NCBI GenBank assembly: GCA_031549495.1 | Contig: JAVBPS010000015.1 | Span: forward strand, 1-11,145 | Direction of reading: 5' to 3' | DNA: 11,145 bases | Source: JAVBOW01 sp031549495 | GTDB taxonomy: Bacteria; Bacteroidota; Bacteroidia; Bacteroidales; Rikenellaceae | Shown: one piece after another, positions 1 through 5,949 of the stretch | Layout: every line of letters begins with the position of its first letter | How positions within the stretch are numbered: position 1 is the first letter of the stretch | Notes under the pieces: generated by a model | The model's input: the letters and a program-made list of their open reading frames with translations, nothing else | The model's database searches: none | What the model was told of the DNA's origin: nothing | Made by a program: the position numbers and the translations under genes

Positions 1-211
1 GTGTGTGGTGAGCCTTGTGCGGCGCGGGGGCCTTGCGCTTGTGGAATTTCCGGCCGACTCCTCCGAAAACCCGTAAGCGGGTAAGCCGGGAGCGCGGCGC
101 CTTGATCTTTTTGCCTACTTTTTCCATCAAGGGAAAAAGTACGGTCGCCCGTAGGCGATCCCGGGCCTGTGCTCGTCGGCCAAAAATGAACGTTTATTTC
201 AACACTTAATT
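1..211 (-). repeat. Dispersed intergenic element, copy A (subtype A/B, partial)
   Basis: Read on the minus strand, about 40-187 matches the hairpin end of copies B, C and D: a small TCGCC/GGCGA hairpin (145-158), a TACTTTTT-stem hairpin (116-141), then the conserved block from AAAAAGATCAAGGCGCCGCG to CTTACCCGC. Left of about 40 the match becomes poor, so the copy is truncated, diverged or cut by the window edge. At 188-211 it carries the motif GAACGTTTATTT, one variable base, then AACACTTAATT, also found at the right end of copy B. The 10-bp stem differs from the other copies by a paired GG/CC swap that keeps base pairing. It lies downstream of the minus-strand lipoprotein gene. The short open frame across it is repeat-derived and not called. 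Confidence 0.8.
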
Positions 212-245
212 TGCATGAATAACCGTCCGGAACACGACCATCAAC

Positions 246-275
246 GTCATCCCGGCAGAGCGAAGCGACGAAAAA
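246..275. repeat. Half-unit of GTCAT...-type hairpin repeat
   Basis: The run starting GTCATCCCGGCAGAGCGAAG resembles one arm of the GTCAT...ATGAC repeats at 1109-1139 and 10858-10936 (shared GTCATYC and AGCGAAG). No matching second arm is present, so it is probably a degenerate or half copy just after the lipoprotein stop codon. It is not a convincing terminator. Confidence 0.4.
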
Positions 276-276
276 T

Positions 277-1182
277 TTACTGCGTCACATCCCCCAGCGA
301 CCGCAGCCGCAAAATATACATCGGTTTCCCTGCCGACCCCGTGGCTGTCCCATAAGAAAGCACCCCCGTCAGATCGCACACGTTTTCCGGCACCGCCGCC
401 CCCGCAAAAACCGCATACCCGCGCGTGGCGACCAGCAGCGAATCCCCCGCCGCATCCTTGAATTTCCGGTAGCCGTCCGTATGCGGATAACGCGGATCAT
501 CCGAAAGATTGGCCCACGTAACCGGACTTATGAACCCCACGGCCGAAGGCGTCGCCCCCACAAGCCGCACCCCCTGCACCCTCACCAAACACCCGCACAT
601 CCCCACGCCGAGCGAACTGATCCCCACCGTCCGCGGCGCGGAAGGCGAAGGCATCCCCTCGCGGATCATATACTTTTCCACTTGGGCGCTATTCGCAAAA
701 TAATCCGTCCGGTACTGCGCATAGGAAGGCGCGCGCGCACCGATCTGCAAAACCCCCGACTGCACATCCGCCGCCAGCCCCGCCAGCCGCACCACCACCC
801 GCTGCCCCACGGGATACCGGCTGTGCAAATCATAGAGCCCCGCCTTGATCTCCGCCCCGCCCGTCTCGTCCTCGATAAAGACCGTCCGGTAAAAATTCCC
901 CGCCGCATCCGACGAGACCACACGCCCCTGGGCGACCATATCGCCCGTAATATCGAAAGCCGCGTCATGATAATGCGTCCGCAGCGAAGCGAGCGTAATA
1001 TTCGGCACAGGCGCATCCCGCTCCTCCAACCGCGCCGCATCGAAATCGTCATACCCGCAGCCGCAAAGCAATGACAAGCAGGTGATAAACGCTGATAACC
1101 ATCCCGATTTGTCATTCTTCGCTGCGCTCAGAATGACAAGCGCGAGACGGCGGTGCGATCCGTATGCTCTTTGCATGTCCAT
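277..1182 (-). CDS. Probable DUF5689-type surface lipoprotein
   Basis: A 301-residue protein, second gene of an operon with the TonB-dependent receptor. The chosen ATG begins one base after the receptor stop (TGA-T-ATG), so translation is probably coupled; the frame stays open upstream inside the receptor gene but that part is overlap. Residues 29-41 are hydrophobic and end in a lipobox-like L39-C40-G41-C42, predicting export and lipidation at C42. Residues 76-135 (ITGDMVAQGRVVSSD...VFIEDETGG...YPVGQRVVVRL) resemble the OB-fold-like region I associate with DUF5689 proteins, often encoded beside TonB-dependent receptors in Bacteroidales; that family call is from memory. A ligand-capture role for the receptor is inference. 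Oddity: residues 15-25 (LVILSAAKNDK) are encoded by an intergenic hairpin repeat, giving an unusually long n-region before the hydrophobic core. Confidence 0.72.
   Translation of the reverse strand: MDMQRAYGSHRRLALVILSAAKNDKSGWLSAFITCLSLLCGCGYDDFDAARLEERDAPVPNITLASLRTHYHDAAFDITGDMVAQGRVVSSDAAGNFYRTVFIEDETGGAEIKAGLYDLHSRYPVGQRVVVRLAGLAADVQSGVLQIGARAPSYAQYRTDYFANSAQVEKYMIREGMPSPSAPRTVGISSLGVGMCGCLVRVQGVRLVGATPSAVGFISPVTWANLSDDPRYPHTDGYRKFKDAAGDSLLVATRGYAVFAGAAVPENVCDLTGVLSYGTATGSAGKPMYILRLRSLGDVTQ
1109..1139. repeat. GTCAT...ATGAC hairpin repeat inside a coding region
   Basis: A perfect 10-bp inverted repeat (TTGTCATTCT at 1109-1118, AGAATGACAA at 1130-1139) around an 11-base loop containing TCGCTGCGCTC. 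It belongs to the same family as the hairpin at 10858-10936. It sits in frame in the lipoprotein signal-peptide region and is translated there as roughly VILSAAKND. Confidence 0.85.
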
Positions 1183-1183
1183 A

Positions 1184-3604
1184 TCAAAACCGGTAAATAA
1201 CGGAAGCATACCAACTGCGCCCCCGCGCATAGGTATATTTCGAAGCGTAAGCCGAATAGGTCGTCCCGAGCCCCTTGTCCGCCCGCCGCATGCGCATCTG
1301 CTCATACCCGCCCCAGACAATATCCCGCTCGTCCAACAGGTTATCCGCCGAAAGCAGCGCGACCAGGCTGCCATGCCGCAGCCGGAACGTCTTCGATACG
1401 AACATGGAGAGCGTCACCGCCGCCGGAAATTTCTCCTGCGCGACCATTTCGTCGAACGCCTCGGGCGAGGCGGCATAGGCGGTGGTCTGCCGCGTACGGC
1501 GGGTAGGATCGGGATAAATATACGCGTCGGCCGTATAATTCACCGCCACCGAGGCCTGCCACCCCTTCACCCCATTGTAACGCAATTCCCCCGTAGCGAC
1601 CGTTTGCGGCGATCCCCCGACGCGGTAATCCGTCAATTGCGACACCACTCCCGTAAATATCTGAGAGGCGTCGGCCTCTGAATAGAACGACAGCAAAGGA
1701 TCGCTTGTATAACGCGCCGAGTTCGCCGCCGCCGCCACCAACAGCGAAATCCGATGCGAAAAAACGACCTGCGCCCCCAATTCCGCCCCATAGTAAGTCT
1801 TGGAAACCCCGCCCATCGCCAGGTTGCCATAAGTGGCGAAAATATCGTCATAATAATGAAAAACCTCCGTCTGCGCCGTCGTCCGCGTATAATACCCTGT
1901 CAACTTGACCCGCAGCGCAGGCAACGTAAGCCGGTAAGAAACCTCACCCCCGAGCATCCGGGTGGCCCGCAGATCGGGCGCGGCCGAGTTGGAATAGCGC
2001 GGCGAAAGAAAAGCGTCGTCCACCCCCGGCGCCCGGCTGCCCGAGAGCAACTGCAAATCCAAAATATGCCGCGGCGAAAGCGAATACCCCGCCGAAAGTT
2101 TAAGCGTATAATCGAAAAACCGCAAAGTTTCCGACCGCCCGAAAGAGTTGGCCTGCCGCTCTTTTTCATAGAGCCCCTCGCGCTGCAAAGCGATATTCCC
2201 GCCCTCGAACCCCGCCGTCAGCCGCAGCCGCCGGTCGCCATAGCGCAGCGCCCCGAAAACCGCCGCCGACGAACGCCGGATCCGGTAATGATACCCGAAT
2301 TCATCCCCCTGGGCCACACGCCGCCCCGGATTGCGCAGGTCATTGACCGCCTGCGACCCCGTATAATCGTCATTGACCAGAAACTGATCCACATCCGCAA
2401 ACCACGAAGCCCCTAACAGATCGCCCGCGCAGTCATAATACCGGTTATCGGCCAGCCGTCCCCGCACCCCGTAAAAAGCCGTCAGCCGCGCCCCGAGACG
2501 CGCATCGACAGACGCATGCAGTTGCAGGTCGCTGATCTGCCGCGTATCCTCATCCACCACATAATGCGCCTTCCCTCCGGCCAGGATATTCTGATTGGCC
2601 ATCTCCTGCCACCCGATCTGCCGCGAATCGTCCCATAGCGAAGCCTCCGACCCCGTCCAGGAAGGCATATACCGATGATAATCCGGCAGCGGATTCTGCG
2701 CATCGAACCACGTCAGCCCACTGTACCGCTCATGTCCGAAAGTATATCCCGCCGAAACGTTCAGCGTATGCCGTTCGTCGAGCGCACCCCGGTAAACGAG
2801 CATCGCCCGCGGCGTAAGGTCGTCGTGCACCCGCGAAGAACGTTGCTTGTCCTGATACCATCCCCACGCCGGATTATAAAGGTTATCCCCCGCCAGCGCG
2901 AAAGCCTCCGCCGTAGCCGAACCCCGCGAGGAACGCACGGTAGGCGCCGCGGAAACCATCAGCGTAAGACTCCCCGACCCCCCGAACCGCCGCTCCAAAG
3001 CCGCCGCCGCGATCCACTCGTCCAGGAACACCCCGTCCACCTGCGCATCCCGCCCCCAACGCCGCGAAAGCAGCGCACTGTACCCCCATTTCCCGGCCCT
3101 CCCGCAATAGGAAGCCCTCACCCCCGCCCGCGCCGCCCGATCCGAAGCCAGCAGCGCGACCCGTCCGCCCGAAGGCGCATCCGAAGGCCGTACCGAGAAC
3201 TCCCCAATCCCGCAAAGCGATCCCACGCTCCCCTGGCCCATCCCCAGCCCGGCCGTATAAGCGAACCCCGAAGGCATGTAACGCAGCGTGGAAAGCAGCG
3301 TGTAATCCGTCCACCCGTCATCGGCCCGCGAGAGATCCAATCCGTTGGCGTACACGGTTTCCGTCCCGTAACCATAGCCACGGCGCAGATAGCGGGTATG
3401 TCTGAAATTGTATTGCGCCAGGCGCGAAAACAGATCGTAGGACCCTTCCAACGGAACGTTGAAAAGCTCCATATCGGAAACGACCGGACCTTCCTGCACG
3501 AACGCGGGAAAGCGCGGATCCTCACGGAAATCCGTCGTAGGCTGTTGTGCGAAAGCCGCCCCGCCCAGCGCGAGCAGGCACGGCAACATCAGCAGTCGTC
3601 TCAA
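1184..3604 (-). CDS. TonB-dependent outer-membrane receptor
   Basis: An 806-residue beta-barrel receptor predicted to import an unidentified substrate across the outer membrane with TonB energy. The N-terminus is a signal peptide (MRRLL, hydrophobic core, AFA before Q20). Residues about 41-140 look like a short plug, including RRGYGYGTETVYANGLDLS (74-92), which matches the plug pattern RGY...NG. Barrel-region motifs include NPAWGWYQ (244-251) and WFDAQNPLPDYHRYMPS (299-315), typical as I recall of a Bacteroidales receptor family. The chain ends in aromatic YRF, the usual outer-membrane barrel C-terminus. I see no N-terminal carboxypeptidase-like domain and no clear TonB box, so it is shorter than SusC proteins. 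The start is TTG: an in-frame stop lies two codons upstream, and the ATG five codons later would remove the two arginines of the signal peptide. First gene of an operon with the downstream lipoprotein; no clear -7 box was found. Confidence 0.88.
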   Translation of the reverse strand: MRRLLMLPCLLALGGAAFAQQPTTDFREDPRFPAFVQEGPVVSDMELFNVPLEGSYDLFSRLAQYNFRHTRYLRRGYGYGTETVYANGLDLSRADDGWTDYTLLSTLRYMPSGFAYTAGLGMGQGSVGSLCGIGEFSVRPSDAPSGGRVALLASDRAARAGVRASYCGRAGKWGYSALLSRRWGRDAQVDGVFLDEWIAAAALERRFGGSGSLTLMVSAAPTVRSSRGSATAEAFALAGDNLYNPAWGWYQDKQRSSRVHDDLTPRAMLVYRGALDERHTLNVSAGYTFGHERYSGLTWFDAQNPLPDYHRYMPSWTGSEASLWDDSRQIGWQEMANQNILAGGKAHYVVDEDTRQISDLQLHASVDARLGARLTAFYGVRGRLADNRYYDCAGDLLGASWFADVDQFLVNDDYTGSQAVNDLRNPGRRVAQGDEFGYHYRIRRSSAAVFGALRYGDRRLRLTAGFEGGNIALQREGLYEKERQANSFGRSETLRFFDYTLKLSAGYSLSPRHILDLQLLSGSRAPGVDDAFLSPRYSNSAAPDLRATRMLGGEVSYRLTLPALRVKLTGYYTRTTAQTEVFHYYDDIFATYGNLAMGGVSKTYYGAELGAQVVFSHRISLLVAAAANSARYTSDPLLSFYSEADASQIFTGVVSQLTDYRVGGSPQTVATGELRYNGVKGWQASVAVNYTADAYIYPDPTRRTRQTTAYAASPEAFDEMVAQEKFPAAVTLSMFVSKTFRLRHGSLVALLSADNLLDERDIVWGGYEQMRMRRADKGLGTTYSAYASKYTYARGRSWYASVIYRF

Positions 3605-3658
3605 ATGTTAACGTATAGTCGGGTCAGCAGTTGCTGGTGTAAAATCGTTGATAAATTT

Positions 3659-4094
3659 AAATAAACGTTCCTTTTTATTCTGTCACTCTTTTTCGCCTGA
3701 GGGCGACCGTACTTTTTGGCTTGATCCAAAAAGTAGGCAAAAAGATCAAGGCGCCGCGCTCCCGGCTTACCCGCTAGGGCTTTTGAAACGAGTCGCCCGG
3801 AAATATTGGCTTCTGTCGTCGTTCGGCATAGCCCAAACAAAAATACGTTTGGTCTCTGCGCTCTCTCCTAAGAAGGTTCCATTGCGCACAGGCCACATCG
3901 CACGCCTCCGCTCTGCTCCGGCCGCCCATTCCAGTTTCCGGTCTTGGTCGTTTCAAAAGCCCAAGCGGGGCCCAAGCCTCCCGCTTAAAGGCGCCAGCCC
4001 CGCCTTCGGCTATCTGCGGTGGGGTTCTCCGGACTCGTAGGGGCACCCCTCGCGGGTGCCCTATGGAAAAGAACGTTTATTTTAACACTTAATT
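3659..4094 (+). repeat. Dispersed intergenic element, copy B (subtype A/B, full length)
   Basis: The 498-base gap between the receptor start and the glycosyltransferase stop is almost all this element. In order: AAATAAACGTTC (3659-3670); small hairpin TCGCC-TGAG-GGCGA (3693-3706); 10-bp stem TACTTTTTGG/CCAAAAAGTA (3710-3735); conserved block to about 3775; long-range arms GGGCTTTTGAAACGA (3777-3791) and its exact complement (3948-3962); conserved block starting CCATTGCGCACAGG (about 3879-3935); hairpin GGGCACCC/GGGTGCCC (4041-4061); and the inverted end motif GAACGTTTATTT (4071-4082). So 12-bp inverted ends bound the element. A 73-base stretch at 3805-3877 is absent from C and D. Open frames across it match repeat sequence and are not genes. 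The promoter of the receptor operon may lie inside or left of it. Confidence 0.82.
4041..4061. other. Perfect 8-bp hairpin near glycosyltransferase 3' end
   Basis: GGGCACCC-CTCGC-GGGTGCCC forms an 8-bp stem with a 5-base loop, 42 bases past the leftward glycosyltransferase stop. The related sequence in copy C is at 7741-7761 (weaker stem), also just past a stop codon. No T-tract follows on either strand, so it is a candidate 3'-end structure rather than a canonical terminator. Confidence 0.55.
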
Positions 4095-4102
4095 CAAAAA
4101 AA

Positions 4103-5152
4103 TCACTTCTTGCGTTCCACCACCGCCGTGACATGTTCCAGCACGGTCGTAGGCGGGATGCGGTTCAGGCAGCGGTAATCGCGGTACAGGCACGGCTTAT
4201 TCCCGTAAACCGAGCAGGGCCGGCAGGCCATATCCAACTGCACGGCATCCGCCGGACGCTGCCCGAAGCCATAGAACCCGGCGTAAGGGTGCGTAGCCCC
4301 CCAGATCGAAACCACCGGCGTACCGACGATCGAAGCCAGGTGCATCGCCGCCGAGTCCATCGAGATCATGCAGTCCAGATTCGAAACCAGGTCCATCTCC
4401 TCGCCCAACCCCACGCGGCCGATCACCGAGGTCACTTTTTCGTAGCGCTGTTCCATGTACTCCGAGAATTGCCGCTCATGTTCCCCGCCGCCGAAGACGA
4501 ACACACGGCTGTACCGCTCGGCCAGCAGGCCGATCAGCGAGTCGGTATGAATAGTGGGGTAGACCTTCCCCTGGTGCTGGGAAAAAGGCGATATACCGAC
4601 CCACACGCCCGTTTTCGGCCCTGTGAGCTCCAATAATTCGTTCGAAAGCGGAAGTTTGGCCGGATTGGCCGGTACGGGATCGCCCAGGCGCAGCCCGAGG
4701 GATTGCAGCGCGTCGCCATACCGCCTCACGGTAGGGGTGAGCTGCGTGCGCAGTTTACGGAATTTGCGGGTCAACGCCCGTTTCTCCGCGCGCCCCTTGT
4801 CGACCACCGCCACGCGCGCCCCTTTCAGGCGCAGCAACACGCGCAGGATCTTGGTCCGCAGCACATCATGCAGGTCGGCGACGGCGTCCACCCCCTCGGC
4901 AGCGATATCGCGGCTGAGCCGGAAGATACCCTTCAGCCCCTTGTGCCGCCCCTCGAACTCGGGCGAGATAAAACCGATGTCGGCAATATCGCGGAAAAAA
5001 ACCTGCCACTTGCTTCGCGTGAGAATCGTGATGCGCAACCGCGGATTATCCTTGCGCAGTTGCTTGACCACGGGCACACAAATCGCCACGTCGCCCATCG
5101 CGGAGAGGCGGACGATCAGCAGGTGTTCGTATGTTTGCGCTTTATGCGCCAT
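4103..5152 (-). CDS. Glycosyltransferase family 9 (heptosyltransferase-like)
   Basis: A 349-residue GT-B-fold protein related to LPS heptosyltransferases. Residues 10-33 (HLLIVRLSAMGDVAICVPVV...) are the characteristic first strand and glycine loop. Residues 183-198 (VWVGISPFSQHQGKVY) open the C-terminal domain, FVFGGGEHE lies at 218-226, and the nucleotide-sugar binding region has MDSAAMHLASIVGTPVVSIWG (265-285). It probably transfers a sugar from a nucleotide donor to a cell-surface glycan or lipid A core at the inner membrane's cytoplasmic face; donor and acceptor cannot be read from sequence. Cysteines 310, 313, 321 and 328 cluster near the C-terminus. Length is normal for the family. It is the second gene after the DUF4254 gene, separated by 94 bases that hold a hairpin element. 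Seven T residues follow the stop on the minus strand without a stem directly before them. Confidence 0.92.
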   Translation of the reverse strand: MAHKAQTYEHLLIVRLSAMGDVAICVPVVKQLRKDNPRLRITILTRSKWQVFFRDIADIGFISPEFEGRHKGLKGIFRLSRDIAAEGVDAVADLHDVLRTKILRVLLRLKGARVAVVDKGRAEKRALTRKFRKLRTQLTPTVRRYGDALQSLGLRLGDPVPANPAKLPLSNELLELTGPKTGVWVGISPFSQHQGKVYPTIHTDSLIGLLAERYSRVFVFGGGEHERQFSEYMEQRYEKVTSVIGRVGLGEEMDLVSNLDCMISMDSAAMHLASIVGTPVVSIWGATHPYAGFYGFGQRPADAVQLDMACRPCSVYGNKPCLYRDYRCLNRIPPTTVLEHVTAVVERKK

Positions 5153-5160
5153 AAAAAAGA

Positions 5161-5248
5161 AATTATGAATTATGAATTATGGATTATGAATTAGAAACAC
5201 CCTTCTTCCGGCAGGCAATTCATAATTCATAATCCATAATCCATAATT
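5161..5248 (-). repeat. Heptamer-armed hairpin element, copy E1
   Basis: On the minus strand it begins right after the DUF4254 stop codon. The 5' arm (5217-5248) is built of ATTATGA/ATTATGG heptamers, then a core GCCTGCCGGAAGA (5204-5216), an 11-base loop, then a 3' arm of TTCATAA heptamers (5161-5192) complementary to the 5' arm with three mismatches over 32 bases, two of which can pair as G-U in the minus-strand RNA. It ends 8 bases before the glycosyltransferase ATG and nearly fills the intercistronic gap. A 32-base run including the core is identical to copy E2. Confidence 0.85.
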
Positions 5249-5864
5249 ATTTTTTCTCGTACAGCACCGGATTCAGCGCCGGATCGTTGTACATTTTCAT
5301 CTGCTTGTAGATTTTCATCCACTTGCGTCCGGCCGCGATATCGTCCAGCAACTCCTCGATGGCGGTCGAAAGGTCGACCTGCTGGGTGAGCAGCACGTCC
5401 AGTTTGCGCTGGCACGCCTCGCGGTGGGCGTCGTCGACGTCCGTGCGCAGCGTCTCCGCGCGCATGTGGTAAATTTTCAGCGCCAGGATCGAGAGGCGGT
5501 CCACGGCCCAGGCCGGGGTCTCGGTGTTGATCTTCGCGTCGGGCTGCCGCTGCACACCCGCGTATTTTTCAAGGAAATAGCTGTCGATATACTCGACCAT
5601 ATCCGTACGCTCCTGGTTCGAAGCGTCGATGCGCCGTTTTAATTTCAACGCCTCCACGGGGTCGATCTGCGGATCGCGGATCAAATCCTCGAAGTGCCAC
5701 TGCACGGTGTCGATCCAGTTTTTGGTGTAGAGCAGCGCGGCCAGGGTGCCGGGCTGGAAGGGGTTTTCGATAGGGGTATCCACATCGTCGAAGCGATGGT
5801 AATCGTCGATCGCGCGGCGGAATATATCGTTGGCTTCGGGAGTAAACATAAGGATAGGTTTCAT
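5247..5864 (-). CDS. DUF4254 domain protein
   Basis: A 205-residue, probably cytoplasmic, largely helical protein. Residues 11-60 (ANDIFRRAIDDYHRFDD..., then TKNWIDTVQWHFEDLIRDP at 47-65) match the conserved N-terminal region of DUF4254 proteins as I recall them; the family has no established function. There is no signal peptide or membrane segment. Start choice: the ATG at 5864 begins MKPILMFTPE; the ATG at 5849 begins MFTPE and would fit the predicted transcription start (about 5871) better, giving a leader of about 22 rather than 7 bases. The frame is open further upstream to 6065, but that part runs over the promoters and the opposite gene and is rejected. First gene of the leftward operon with the family 9 glycosyltransferase; a link to surface glycan synthesis is suggested only by this neighbour. 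Confidence 0.88.
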   Translation of the reverse strand: MKPILMFTPEANDIFRRAIDDYHRFDDVDTPIENPFQPGTLAALLYTKNWIDTVQWHFEDLIRDPQIDPVEALKLKRRIDASNQERTDMVEYIDSYFLEKYAGVQRQPDAKINTETPAWAVDRLSILALKIYHMRAETLRTDVDDAHREACQRKLDVLLTQQVDLSTAIEELLDDIAAGRKWMKIYKQMKMYNDPALNPVLYEKK

Positions 5865-5876
5865 ATTAGATAGATG

Positions 5877-5907
5877 CAAAGCTAAGATTTTTTGTTTGAA
5901 TTCCAAT
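5877..5907 (-). promoter_or_regulatory. Candidate -33/-7 promoter for the DUF4254-glycosyltransferase operon
   Basis: Minus strand: -7 box TAGCTTTG (5884-5877) fits TAnnTTTG exactly. An ATTG at 5907-5904 lies 19 bases upstream and is a one-mismatch -33 box. Predicted transcription start is near 5871, just before the ATG at 5864. It overlaps the divergent promoter at 5891-5922. Confidence 0.6.
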
Positions 5908-5922
5908 AAATATTTATCTTTG
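5891..5922 (+). promoter_or_regulatory. -33/-7 promoter for the glucosaminidase operon
   Basis: TTTG at 5891-5894, a 20-base spacer, and TATCTTTG at 5915-5922 match the Bacteroidetes primary-sigma consensus TTTG-N19-21-TAnnTTTG exactly. Predicted transcription start is near 5929, about 20 bases before the ATG at 5950. The -33 box falls in the spacer of the divergent promoter, so the two probably compete for polymerase. Confidence 0.75.
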
Positions 5923-5949
5923 TGACGGGTCATAAGGCCCGCACCGATC

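Noticed and set aside
15..209. 64-codon plus-strand open frame
   Set aside because: It runs through repeat copy A and its hairpins; no family, no convincing start signal.
1183..1374. N-terminal extension of the lipoprotein to 365 residues
   Set aside because: It lies inside the receptor coding sequence and would place the signal peptide internally; the ATG right after the receptor stop is better.
2675..3664. Long plus-strand frame antisense to the receptor gene
   Set aside because: Arg/Pro-rich shadow of a GC-rich gene; the opposite strand carries clear receptor motifs.
3648..4046. Open frames on both strands between the receptor and glycosyltransferase genes
   Set aside because: They lie wholly in repeat copy B; the matching sequence in other copies breaks the frame, and no protein family is recognisable.
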